From: Balanoglossus misakiensis
Lineage: Eukaryota; Hemichordata
NCBI GenBank assembly: GCA_040954595.2
Contig: CM082578.2
Span: 4,464,001-4,528,000, forward strand
DNA length: 64,000 nt
Direction: 5' to 3'
Below the pieces are notes generated by a model. The model was not told the origin of the DNA and did not search any database. It saw nothing but the letters and a program-made list of their open reading frames with translations. Of this stretch, positions 23,306 to 34,368 are shown in pieces; positions within the stretch are counted from its first letter, which is position 1; every line of letters starts with the position of its first letter. The position numbers and the translations under genes are program-made.

Positions 23306-24789
23306 ACTGTCCAGAATTTACTTCCAGGGTGGGGCTGGAGGATTTCTTATTTTCCTGGTGATTTTTTCCATAACCCCCCCCCCCCCTAGTAAATTGTGGA
23401 GGAAATCTGTGGCCCCCCTTAAATTTCCTGTTTTTTTCCATGCCCCCCCCCCCCATAAATACTAAATACATTCTGACAAGACAAGTTCATCACCCTTTGC
23501 AAGAACCATCAAGAGATCATTAATCACTGATATAACCAATTTTACAGGGGACAGTTAAGTGGTCATAAAAATCATGTTTTTGCAGGGACTGCAAATGGCA
23601 CACTTTTGGGAAGCCTAGCAATGGGCAACTAAGATTTAGTTTTCTGAAAATAAATTAATTATGACAAAACTTCCTACTATGTCCTCTACATCAAACACTT
23701 TAGTTGTAAATAAGCCATGTCAAAAAACGCTGCGTCAGCACATTTGCATCAGAGGTTTTTCAAAGGAAAATATACAATTATGATCGTTGTATCTAATTAT
23801 CAAGCAGAGTGACATAGTATTTGATTTTTATTTTTCAATACACCATTTTTCAATGGGTTATGTGTGACAGTTTCAGGAAATTGACAATAATCAATTGTTT
23901 AACAATTTCACATTTTAATTTGTCTTTCTTTACAATCAACAATCAAGTATTTTTTAGAAAATTCAAATCAAACATGATATTGTGTCCTTTACAGTATTTT
24001 CAATAGATTCTGCAAGTTTTGGCAAAAACATAAATAAAATGTTTCTTGTTTTTCAATGGGTAAATTAAAAAATAATGTAATGATGCATAATTTTACGGGT
24101 TTTTTTAAAACTTTTTTAAAACAATTTTGGCTGGCACAAAACAATATAATTTTATGTGTTTGTACTATAATCAAAACAATAGGTACATCACAGGCAGAAT
24201 ATTTGCTGTTACACATGAGCATACTCTGAGGAGTTTACCAAGAAAGTGCACTTGACTAAAACATGCAGATAAAAATTGACAAAAGTTAAAGCTAATGTCT
24301 CTTAATTTATCACTAGCTGCTGGTATCTTTTGTCATAGAAAAGTAAATAGATTGTCAAAAAAGTCTAATTCTTTAAAACTTGTCTGGACTTGAATTGAGC
24401 TCAGTTATCAACAGTAACAACACTGACTGTTCAAATAAGTTGGACAGTTTATTATTCTTCACAGAGTAGAACAAGAAACTGTAGTAGATATACAAAATAA
24501 ACCACTGTAAAAATTACCGGAAATTCCAGCTTATGAAGATTTAATACACTTGGAAGTTGTGGAGTTCATCTGTCATCCAGGTAGCCATGGTGGTTTTGTG
24601 TTTTTTTTCTATAAATCAGTACTTCTGGGCAAATATTAAGTTTGTGAGGGTTTTTTACATGCCCCCCCTAAAGGACTGTGATTTTTATGTCTGCCCCCCC
24701 CCCTAATTTTTCTTGGGGAAAATGGGTGCCCCCCCCCCTGGAAATCCTCCGCCCCCCCCCCCCCCCCCTGGAAGTAAATTCTGGACAGT
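23306..24789. mobile_element. 1.48-kb non-autonomous TIR element with poly-C ends
   Basis: It begins ACTGTCCAGAATTTACTTCC and ends with the exact inverse; the inverted repeat extends over about 45 bases into a GGGG...GGAGGATTTCC block. Long C runs occur inside both ends (23380-23390, 23444-23455, 24660-24770). Copy 1 lacks it (near 10222). No transposase ORF is present: the interior is AT-rich with only short spurious frames. Confidence 0.8.
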
Positions 24790-24974
24790 CCCTAAGCTCT
24801 CTCCAAATCTAATCAGCCAAAATTTAAACACCATGTTATTCCACCGATACATTGGATTTGGTCCAAGTCTAAGGGCTTATTAAATTTCTTTCAGAAAATT
24901 TTGTTCTGAGTTCCTACAGCGTGCAGGGAGTGAACGCGTCAGTCATGGGATCGGTAGCGCGTGTTATAGCATAG

Positions 24975-25996
24975 TATCAGTCAGGTTATTCCAATATCTT
25001 GCTAAAATATTCGAGCGGCCTTGCAGTTTATTTAGCGGGATTACGTTCTTTCCCCTGCGCAACGATCTGTGGCCCCCACGAGATATGCTAATTATGGAAT
25101 CCCTTTCATTCATAAAGTGAAATCGACTTTCAAGTTTATACACTTTTGCGTCTTGTCTACCAATCAGATTCGCGGAGTCAGTCACATGGGCCAGAATTTT
25201 GATACATTCTGCCTGTCAATCATCGTCTCGCGCTGTGTATGTACATGTCAACACAACGTCCTAGCAAGTCATCGCGTCGAGTTCGCCCGCAAAGTTATGC
25301 TGCGAGTCGCAGTTTGACAGAAAAAATGACGCGCTTCATGTAAAACTTTATGAAAAAATAACACAGTTCCATTGCCATATGTCCTAAAACCGTTATTGTG
25401 ACAGGATATTAAAAATATTAGTCCAGGAACGATGTTCAAGGTTGCGTTTGCGTCGGCCTGGCTAGTCAGCGCCGTTGTGTTTCCGCAGAAACTACAACCC
25501 TCGTACAGAATCTCATCCTCGAACCCCACACAAATGTTTTCGATTCTCAAACAAATGAAGTGCGACGTTTTTCCACGTCTTATACATTTCGTTGACCGGT
25601 GGACAGAATACAGAGTGTTAGTCGTCCCGCTCAGGTGGCTCGAAATCATTCTCGTAACTTCCGTAAGCCTAAAATCAAGTGTGCTGGCTCGCTCGGGATC
25701 GACCAGGCTCGCTAGCTGCAAGCACACATTCACGATCGTAGCGTCGACGTTTCAAATTCTACCTTTCTCTTATTGCTTTTACCAAGCGATATTCTTTCGC
25801 AACCGTCATTTTTATTTCAATCGTGTACAACTACGGGTTTATGCACTTGTTATTCCGTTTTACAAGGAAGTTATAGCGACGGGCGAATCAGCAAAAATAG
25901 TTCCGGTTGATGACGTAGAACAGGGGAAAATTCGGATTTTTTGTTCGACCTGTTCTACGCCACACTGGTGGCTATACGGGCCAGTTCATGTGATAA
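24975..25996. repeat. Interspersed repeat in the exon 7-8 intron of copy 2 (same family as 15503-16343)
   Basis: Shares blocks with 15503-16343 (CACGTCTTATACATTTCGTT, AATAGTTCCGGTTGATGACG, GGGCCAGTTCATGTGATAA). The ORFs here on the two strands (25269-25733, 25432-26013) are mirror images and carry no recognisable domain. I treat them as non-coding. Confidence 0.55.
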
Positions 25997-25997
25997 C

Positions 25998-26276
25998 AGT
26001 CAGTAGGTCATAGGTCACTTCGAAATTTTGGAAGAAGTTAAAACCTGCGGATACGTATACATGGATCTAATCATTATATTTCTTTCGCACTATTAGGTTT
26101 TTGTTCGGAGAAAATGCGCCCACCAATTCATGAAAAAGGGGCAGCGAGAGAGAGACTTTGTCCCTTTAAGGGAGCCCGCCAAGAAACAATAGTGGATACA
26201 AAGAATAAAAATAATAAAAGAAAGGTGTCAAAAGCTACAGATAGTTGACCTTTGACTTTACCTGATCTCTCAACAA
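25998..26276. repeat. Local duplication of 22756-23037
   Basis: CAGTCAGTAGGTCATAGGTC... through CTGATCTCTCAACAAC repeats the end of the last intron plus the first 16 bases of the PAN exon (donor side), then runs straight into the minisatellite. It is a rearrangement product and not a second PAN exon. Confidence 0.8.
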
Positions 26277-26950
26277 CATGTTCATGTCCAAAGTAGCCTT
26301 TCAAAAATCGAGGGTCAAGTCCAAAGTAGCCTTAAGTTTCAAAAATCGAGGGTCAAGTCCAAAGTAGCCTTTCAAAAATCGAGGGTCAAGTCCAAAGTAG
26401 CCTTAAGTTTCAAAAATCGAGGGTCAAGTCCAAAGTAGCCTTTCAAAAATCGAGGGTCATGTCCGAGGAGGCCTTCAAAAATGTTCATGTCCAAAGTAGA
26501 CTTCAAAAATCCAGGGTCATGCAAAGAGGCCTTGAAAAATAGATGTTCATGTCCAAAGTAGCCTTTCAAAAATCGAGGGTCAAGTCCAAAGTAGCCTTTC
26601 AAAAATCGAGGGTCATGTCCGAGGAGGCCTTCAAAAATGTTCATGTCCAAAGTAGACTTCAAAAATAGAGGGTCATGCAAAGAGGCCTTCAATAATAGAT
26701 ATTCATGTCCAAAGTAGACTTCAAAAATCGAGGGTCATGTCCAAAGAGGCCTTGAAAAATAGATGTTCATGTCCAAAGTAGCCTTTCAAAAATCGAGGGT
26801 CAAGTCCAAAGTATAGTAGCCTTTCAAAAATCGAGGGTCATGTCCAACGTAGACTTCAAAAATCGAGGGTCATGTCCAAAGTGGCCTTCAAAAATAGAGG
26901 GTCATGTCTAAAGTAGCCTTCAAAAAATGAGGGTCATGTCCATAGTGGCC
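26277..26950. repeat. Minisatellite of copy 2 (related to the 32-bp array)
   Basis: Degenerate units of TCAAAAATCGAGGGTCAWG and GTCCAAAGTAGCCTTTC with higher-order pairs. The ORF at 26372-26692 is a by-product of the repeat. Confidence 0.9.
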
Positions 26951-29733
26951 ATCGTTCACAAACTTGATTTTTCCCGTTTTCACGTTATTAGAGTCCATAT
27001 AACATTAGGATGTTATTTCAATACAAATATTTTACTAGCTACCAGGATATATATAAATACATTCAATAAAAATGTACTTTTACTTTGTCGTTTCGGTAAA
27101 TTCTTGTAAATATTTCAGAAATTTAAAGATCTTAGCTTAGTTAACATCTAAAATCAGAGAGATTACAATGAACTGGCATTATTCTGACCAAGTGCTGCTT
27201 ACAGGTTGATGATGGACAAATTGTAACATTCGTAAGTATAAACATTTTTCTGTGATACTGTCAGCTTTGCAATTTTTCATTTCATTATACTGCATTGCAT
27301 TCCCAAAACTGTTATATTTGACTGGATATTGTGAAAAATTATGAAATATACTTAACTGCATGTAGTATAGTGGTTTAATGAAATCCCGTCTCTACTTACC
27401 CGTGCAAGAATCAAACTGTACACAGGCAGGACCAACGTGGTTGTTTGCAGTGTCCCAAAACCAGTTAGAGTTGGCTGTCGGTGACACCTCGACGCAGATA
27501 TGAGAGAAACTCTCGCACTCTCCTTGGGACAGGTCAAAACTTAGTGTGATCGCGAAGATGATAAGCGCATTTGTTTGAAAGGTCATGGGATCCGCTGGTA
27601 AGTTTGCTTCAACTATGTCTCCGTCACGGCCGATCGAACCGGACAAGAATGCGTCAACTTTCAACAGATACACCAGTTGACCAGACAGCAATCCTGTACT
27701 GTGAGATGCTGTGGTGATCGTAACTGACAGATAGAAATCATTCGGTACTCCCATAAAAACATCAACTGTTCCGCTAACTTGCAATGGGCTCTGAGTTGCC
27801 GGGGCCACTTGAACTAGATGAAAGGAATATAGGACTAAACACAGAGAAATTCCACCAGGAAAACAACTGCGATCACTCTAAGCTTCCATATTCCAAAATT
27901 CAAAATTTCCATTAAACAAAGACAAAAATGTGCAAAAAGTGCAACAATCTCTTTAGGCCTACCGATACAGGTTCCGTTCACTGCAAGACAGCTTGAAAGA
28001 ATGTCGCCTCCAGACCATTTCCATGGAAACGCGGAGTTACCACCAGGGAATACACCAATGCAGATAAACTTGAGATCGTCACAACCGATATCAACCAATT
28101 CGGTTTCCATGAAAGTCACGTTATACATGGATATTGATATGTTCGGTGAGATAAACTCGATACTGGAAGAGATGTTGGTCGGTGGAGAAGTCACAAGAGC
28201 TGGGTCTCCCTCGGTAGTTTTCAGGCTCAAATTCATGCCGAATACATGGTTAATTTCACTGGAGAACTGTGCTGTGTCCGGTCCAATCGCTATGCTAACG
28301 TCGAGGGAAAATCGTTTCGATGAACCCATGACAAGGTCAGCATTACTATTGGAACTAAGGCTCACATCGAGAGATAGTTCGTCAATTTGATCTGAAGAGA
28401 AAAAGACAGCGTAACATATATCTGATGACCCAATGAACGTGTCTGCCAGTTTCATGTTCTATAGACAATCAATTTAAACACGTGCATCTGCTACAAATGC
28501 ACACCAGAATGCTACGTGAGAAACTAAATGTGTGGAGTTGTATATCTACAAGGAAACACACGAGTAAAGTTACCCTGAAATGGTTACATCTCTGAAACTC
28601 ATATTACGGATGAAAACCATGATTTTAATTTTAACTCACGTGTACACGTCGTCACCTCAACACAGTTTGTGATACACCAGTCTTCGTAAAGCCACAAAAA
28701 GGGGGCGTCCTTCATAGGAGAAATGTCGGCGCACACATACGGGAACGTTGCACAGCCCATATCACGGAGGTCGTAGGTTGCCATTAGGTTTTCCATGTTC
28801 ACGTTGGAATTTGGAAGAATGACGGCCATTGTTGGTGAGATATGATCAGCTAAAACTTTCTTCGAGTGTGGATGCCCTGTTGCATTGGCGGAGAAGTAAA
28901 GCTGAACGTCGAATAAGTTATCCTCCATACTTGTGAAGTTTCCCGTATCATTTCCGAGGTACAATTCAACGCCAATACATAACAACTGTGATGTTCCCAT
29001 GGTTACGTTTATGTCTGCAAACACTTGCATATCAATTGGATCAATGGGATCTGTGAAGAAAAGATGAACAACCATTATGTATGAACATGGCATTGTGCAT
29101 TGAAAACTTCCTGGAAATGGGTTTTCCATGATTTGTGTAAGATTAAGCGATCGGGTCACGTGCCTATGGTATATTGCATGTAATGAGTTTTAAAAGTTCC
29201 AACTGATAGCTTAATATAAGGGTTACGTGTTTCTTAACCTGTAAAATAGAGTCACACAAGTGTTGATATAGTCCAAAAACATCACAAATATACACACGTG
29301 GTAACCATAAGCTAATCATCATTTAATTGAACTTTTATATACTCACAGAGACAATCTCCTATCTCTGCACAGGCAGTTCTCTTCACGTCGCCTGTCCACT
29401 GCCAAACTTCTGTGTCAACAGGATAAATCTCAACACAAATGAAGTTGTTACGGTCGCACGGTGTAGGATCGAAGTTGGTCTGAACATCTACCAGCACAGC
29501 CATATGATTAGAAAGTGTGACGTCATGTCCGAGTACAACAGCTGATGTCCTGTGGGTCTGCCTTATTTATTTATTTATTTATTTACACATTAAAGGATTT
29601 CCCATTTACAATACTCAAACAGGGGTAAAGACCCCTATAAGGTTGTAATCTACCATGGGGTCCTACTATAAAGTATAAAAATAAAAAGTTTAAAACAGAA
29701 AAATACAAAATAGTCTAAAAACTGTGAGGTCGT

Positions 29734-32607
29734 CTATCTGCTTAAATTGGTTCTGATATAAGAGTTCAACTGAGATTTGAAGTTATTTATGTTGGTACTG
29801 CATCTAACAAAGTCAGGCAGAGAATTCCAAGCTCTAGCTGCACGCATAGCAAAAGTTCTTTGACCTGTTTCAGTTCGAAATCGAGGCAATAATAATTTGC
29901 GAGTTGAGGCTCCTCGTGTCTGGTAACCATGGGCGTCATTCAGTGTAACAATTTTTTCTATAAGATAGCTGGGAGCAGTATTGTTGAAACATTTGTACAC
30001 CATAATACAAGTAAAGTAAAAAATACGTTGTCTAACGGATAGCACATCGAATCTTTCAAAAAGTACATCAGTTGGGGTATCAAAATCAGCATTAAGTATT
30101 ACTCTTAAGGCACGCTTCTGCATTTTATAAACCTTATCTATATTTTTAGAAGTCGTATTTCCCCACACAATAGAGCAGTAGTCAATGACAGATTGAATCA
30201 AACCGTAATATAAAACTTTTCTGAGGTGTAAAGGTATGAATTTACAAAGGCGCCTAAGAAGTCCAACTCTCCGACTCAAAGTAAGACACAAATTATCAAT
30301 ATGTTTATCCCATGAAACAGAATTGTCTAAGATTAAACCCAGTATCTTTTCAGAGGTGACACATGAAATTCGTTTGTCATTTATGGAGATGTCCAATTGT
30401 TCACCGGAAATGTCAAAGTATTTTATTTTTTGACGAGATCCGACTAACATAGCTTTCGTTTTGCCCTCATTTATGATCATTCCATTACTTCGAATCCAGT
30501 TACTTGACAACATTACATCATTTTGAAGGGAATCATTTACATGTGAAACAGAAAATCCTGAGGTAAGAAGGGTTTGATCATCAGCGTACATATCAAGTTG
30601 CGAGTTATACAAAGTAAATGGTAAATCATTGATAAAAATAGTAAACAGTAGTGGTCCCAACAAAGATCCCTGAGGCACACCTACAGTCACCTTTTGAACA
30701 TTCGAAATTTTACCCATGTAAGTAACTACTTGAGAACGATTTGATAAAAACGATTGAAACCAGTTTAACCCATTAATTTCTAGACCATATAAAGACAATT
30801 TTTTAAGAAGTACTTGATGATCAACTAAATCAAAAGCTTTTGACAAATCCAAGAAGAGAATACCAGAGATTAGACCATTGTCAACATTTTCTAATAATTC
30901 ATCACACATTCTTATTAATGCTGTTTGACAGGAGTGGTGTCTTCTGAAACCAGATTGAGTTCTATGAAGCAAATCCTTTCTAGACAAAAATTCGTAAAAA
31001 CTACAATGTACATGACTTTCAATAACTTTGGAAATAGCAGGTAAGATTGAAATCGGTCTGTAATTGGACATTTCGGTAACGCAGCCAGATCCTTTGTAAA
31101 TAGGAACAACTCTTGCGCATTTTAAAATATCAGGGACGACTGCACTATTAATACTTAAATTCAACACCTTTGTCAAAGAATCAGAAATTACCGAAGCACC
31201 AATGCGCAGCAGTTTTGCGCTAACATTATCGGTGCCTGTAGATTTACAATCAGATAAAGCTTTCTTTACAAAGTCAACAGAAAGAGTAGGAATAACGAAA
31301 GAGGATCCGTCAAGTTTCTCATTGAGATACTCTGTCAAAATAGAAAAGTCGAGATTGTTATCGACAGAAACGTTGAGTTTTTTAGGAATGCTACAGAAAT
31401 AATTATTAAAAGCATTAGCAAGCACAGTAGAATCAGTGATAAGAGTGCCATCCACCTCCGTCGGAGTATGTTTTTGATCTCTGGGTTTCGTGAGATTATT
31501 GTAAATGTTCCAGACGGCCTTACAATTTGAACCATTACTGTTAAGCTCATTGATAAAGTAGTCCTTTTTAGCTTTGCCGATCAGATGGACAACTTTATTT
31601 CTTGCAAGTCTATAAGGACCCAGCTTAGTAATGTCCCCTTTGGCATGTTTTAACAGGGAATCTCTCTCATGCATAGCATTCAAAATGTGCTGATTCATCC
31701 ATGCTGGCTGTTTTCTTTGTTTGACACGCTTTTCAATATAAGGAGCATGTATATTGCAAATCTTATTGAAAATAGTAACCCAAAGTCTGGTAGCAACATT
31801 TACATTACTCGTCAGATTAATAAGAGACCATGGCGCATGTGCCAGGTCATAGATAAATGAGTCTTGCTTAAAATGCGTCAGTGTGCGAAATTTAACAGAC
31901 AAATGAGATGAGACACGTGTAACATTAGAATTCCTTTTGCGAACGCATATAATAGGGTAGTGATCAGACATACCAATCTGAGGAATTTGAACGTTAGCAA
32001 TATTTTCATTGTTTGAGACATAGATGTGGTCAATACAAGTTTTTGAAACTGGCCTGGTTGTCTCAGAGATTATTTGGTCTAAGTTCATATCACGTAAGGA
32101 TTGATAAATATAGTGATTAAGACCATCGGGAGCGAACAAGTCAATATTGAAATCGCCCAAGATAATAAGCTCTTTACCCGTGTAGAAACCTTTTTCCAAA
32201 TTGGATTCAATCTGTACATCAAAATCATGAGAAGTATTTGGAGGTCTGTAAACACCAGCTATTAAAAAAGAACTACTCTTGGGGGGTTTGATTTCCAACC
32301 ACATTATTTCTAGATTGTCAGATTCTAGATCATATCTTCTCGTGTAAATAATATCGAGTCGAATATAGGCCAATACACCACCACCTCGCTTACCAACTCT
32401 ATCTTTTCTTTCACATACATGTCCCGGAAAAGTAAAAGTGTCCGTTAAAACAGCTGAAGTAAGAAAGGTTTCAGCTAAAAACAGTACATCGGTGGTTATT
32501 CTAGCATCCGAGTTAATGTAATAAGCAATCTGATCTATTTTGTTCGATAAATGCTGAATGTTCCAGTAGCCAAACCTCTGTCCTTTGTTCCTTGATTTAC
32601 TTGCCAT
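29734..32607 (-). CDS. LINE ORF2: APE endonuclease and reverse transcriptase (957 aa)
   Basis: Residues 1-240 form an apurinic-type endonuclease: YWNIQHL near 14, LAETFL near 44, GDFNIDL at 151 and SDHYPI at 214. This is the enzyme that nicks target DNA. Residues about 490-800 form the reverse transcriptase with RVVPIYKG, NYRPISILP, FLDLSKAFD (585), GVPQGSLLGPLLF (643) and the catalytic YADD (674-677). The C-terminus has PRFRTETGQRTFAMRAARAWN, typical of CR1/L2-group elements. It is full length with no stop. It acts in cis on the LINE RNA for target-primed reverse transcription. The start is the first ATG after the ORF1 stop. Confidence 0.95.
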   Translation of the reverse strand: MASKSRNKGQRFGYWNIQHLSNKIDQIAYYINSDARITTDVLFLAETFLTSAVLTDTFTFPGHVCERKDRVGKRGGGVLAYIRLDIIYTRRYDLESDNLEIMWLEIKPPKSSSFLIAGVYRPPNTSHDFDVQIESNLEKGFYTGKELIILGDFNIDLFAPDGLNHYIYQSLRDMNLDQIISETTRPVSKTCIDHIYVSNNENIANVQIPQIGMSDHYPIICVRKRNSNVTRVSSHLSVKFRTLTHFKQDSFIYDLAHAPWSLINLTSNVNVATRLWVTIFNKICNIHAPYIEKRVKQRKQPAWMNQHILNAMHERDSLLKHAKGDITKLGPYRLARNKVVHLIGKAKKDYFINELNSNGSNCKAVWNIYNNLTKPRDQKHTPTEVDGTLITDSTVLANAFNNYFCSIPKKLNVSVDNNLDFSILTEYLNEKLDGSSFVIPTLSVDFVKKALSDCKSTGTDNVSAKLLRIGASVISDSLTKVLNLSINSAVVPDILKCARVVPIYKGSGCVTEMSNYRPISILPAISKVIESHVHCSFYEFLSRKDLLHRTQSGFRRHHSCQTALIRMCDELLENVDNGLISGILFLDLSKAFDLVDHQVLLKKLSLYGLEINGLNWFQSFLSNRSQVVTYMGKISNVQKVTVGVPQGSLLGPLLFTIFINDLPFTLYNSQLDMYADDQTLLTSGFSVSHVNDSLQNDVMLSSNWIRSNGMIINEGKTKAMLVGSRQKIKYFDISGEQLDISINDKRISCVTSEKILGLILDNSVSWDKHIDNLCLTLSRRVGLLRRLCKFIPLHLRKVLYYGLIQSVIDYCSIVWGNTTSKNIDKVYKMQKRALRVILNADFDTPTDVLFERFDVLSVRQRIFYFTCIMVYKCFNNTAPSYLIEKIVTLNDAHGYQTRGASTRKLLLPRFRTETGQRTFAMRAARAWNSLPDFVRCSTNINNFKSQLNSYIRTNLSR

Positions 32608-32655
32608 CTCCGTGTCAGAAACAGTGCTTGCGGCATTATCTTCCTCGCCGGCGAT

Positions 32656-34368
32656 CTAACGTTGTCCTCGAGAATACGTGTAGTTGCAGAGCTGTGCCTT
32701 GTGTCCCCACTCTCCACATGTCCAACACTGCAATGCTGTACCATGCCTGCATACTCTTTGAATGTGCCCAGTTTCACCACAGTAGTAGCAGCTCACAGCA
32801 GGTCGGCGGTGCAACTGGCTTCGACGACCACGGTTCTCAGAAAACCGAGAAGGATTAAAGTTCATGTTCCTAGTTTCGCGACGGCCATACATCATTACTG
32901 GCCGTTGGACTGGCGTTTTTCTTTTCGTGTAGCAGTAGTTAGTAAGCTTTGCATTTTCAAGTAGTTTGTCGCAGCCAGTGAAGGTTAAATGTACTCCGTC
33001 ACGAAGGAGTAATGATGAGTCGACAGAGCCATCGCGTAGTCGAAATTGTACATCGTTATCAACAAATACAGCACGAGATTCAACATCTCTGCACTTAATT
33101 GCAAGTTCGCGATTAATTTGGTCAATTTTCGGTAGCAGGTCAGGATCAGACGGGTCTATCCTAGGACAGATACTGAGAACTGTAATGTTACCTGTGGTCA
33201 TCTTCTTTGCTTGTTCAAGTAGCTGGCTGTAGTCATCTAGTACTGCTTCCTTCGATTTGTTGGTGGAGCTGCAGTCGTTCCCGCCAATTTCAAGAATCAT
33301 CTCCTTAAAAGGATTATCGCATGAATATTCAGTAGCGATAAAATGCGACAGATGTGAAATTGTAGCACCTGGCAGGGTCTTTACAACAAGTTCGCTGGAT
33401 TTTCTCGAGAAATTGCGTAATAGCGAGTCTCCAATGAAGAGAATCTTCTTGCCATTGTTATGGAGATCATTGGCTTTGTCAGTTGGTGATGGACCCGGTA
33501 CAGGTGGCCGTGTAGAAGGCGATTGGTTTGCATTCATAGATTGACAGCTTGTGTGTTGTAAAGCTTGGCCAGGGGTCGCATCATTAGTTACATTGACCGT
33601 ATGTTGAGTCTTGCGCAAATCTTCAAGTTGTTTCATCAGTACTTTACATTCAGTTTCCAAATCACGACATTTCGCTTGCAAATGTTCATTCTCAGAAGTT
33701 TTGACCGTAAGCTGGGAAATCAGGTCTGCATTAACCGCTTGGAGGGATGATAGTTCGACACGAATTTTTGACTGATCATTGACCATTTGTTCAAGAGTAC
33801 TTTTTACATCCTTTACTACATTTGTCAGAAGTCGGCAATCAGGGCAGGGCCAGAAATATCTTTGAGTTTCCTCATCAGTAGTATTTACGCACTCTAGGTG
33901 ATACCAAATAAAACACAGACTGCATCTCACCATTTCATTTTCGTTTTTTCGACCGTGTTTGCAGTTGGGAGTGCATAAAGCAGCAGATTGGCTGGTCACC
34001 TTGCGCTTCCCAGGTTTTGAGGCCTTTTTGTTGCGGTTGTCAGTTGAAGCAGGCAACGTTGAAGTTGATTGAGTATCGTTGACCAGTTTAACGGCTGTTT
34101 CATGTTCAAGATCATTTAGTCTACTCTTCGCGCGGTTATTGAGCGCATTCCCAATGTAATGGCACTTGGATTTAATTTCGTCGGGCGAGAGTTCAGGCAG
34201 TAGACATTGCATTTCTTCTTCCATTCTCTTGACATATGGCCATTTGCAGAAATTTTTTAGCTCAAGCGTATTTAGTTCAAGGATTTCTGCAATGTAAGCT
34301 TGCTTCAGAGTATTTTCAATCTCCAAGACGTCGGCTGAACTCACGGAGCTTGCTGCCATTATCGACAA
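32656..34368 (-). CDS. LINE ORF1: PHD finger, coiled coil, SGNH esterase, CCHC knuckles (570 aa)
   Basis: A PHD-like zinc finger lies at about 132-178 (C-x3-C...C-x2-C...H-x2-C...C-x2-C). A coiled-coil-like stretch follows at about 183-255. An SGNH/GDSL-type esterase spans about 307-470, with GDS at 313-315, GGND at 362-365 and DGVH at 457-460. Two CCHC knuckles are at 527-540 and 548-561. PHD plus esterase in ORF1 is known for CR1-group elements. The protein is thought to bind the LINE RNA; the esterase role is unresolved in the family. The catalytic-motif residues are all present here, and the frame is intact from an ATG. Confidence 0.93.
   Translation of the reverse strand: MSIMAASSVSSADVLEIENTLKQAYIAEILELNTLELKNFCKWPYVKRMEEEMQCLLPELSPDEIKSKCHYIGNALNNRAKSRLNDLEHETAVKLVNDTQSTSTLPASTDNRNKKASKPGKRKVTSQSAALCTPNCKHGRKNENEMVRCSLCFIWYHLECVNTTDEETQRYFWPCPDCRLLTNVVKDVKSTLEQMVNDQSKIRVELSSLQAVNADLISQLTVKTSENEHLQAKCRDLETECKVLMKQLEDLRKTQHTVNVTNDATPGQALQHTSCQSMNANQSPSTRPPVPGPSPTDKANDLHNNGKKILFIGDSLLRNFSRKSSELVVKTLPGATISHLSHFIATEYSCDNPFKEMILEIGGNDCSSTNKSKEAVLDDYSQLLEQAKKMTTGNITVLSICPRIDPSDPDLLPKIDQINRELAIKCRDVESRAVFVDNDVQFRLRDGSVDSSLLLRDGVHLTFTGCDKLLENAKLTNYCYTKRKTPVQRPVMMYGRRETRNMNFNPSRFSENRGRRSQLHRRPAVSCYYCGETGHIQRVCRHGTALQCWTCGEWGHKAQLCNYTYSRGQR

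Noticed and set aside
25269-26013. Long overlapping ORFs on both strands (154 and 193 codons)
   Set aside because: No domain, no splice context, and the region is an interspersed repeat.
26372-26692. 106-codon repetitive ORF (LDMNIFEGLLGHDPRF...)
   Set aside because: Minisatellite by-product.
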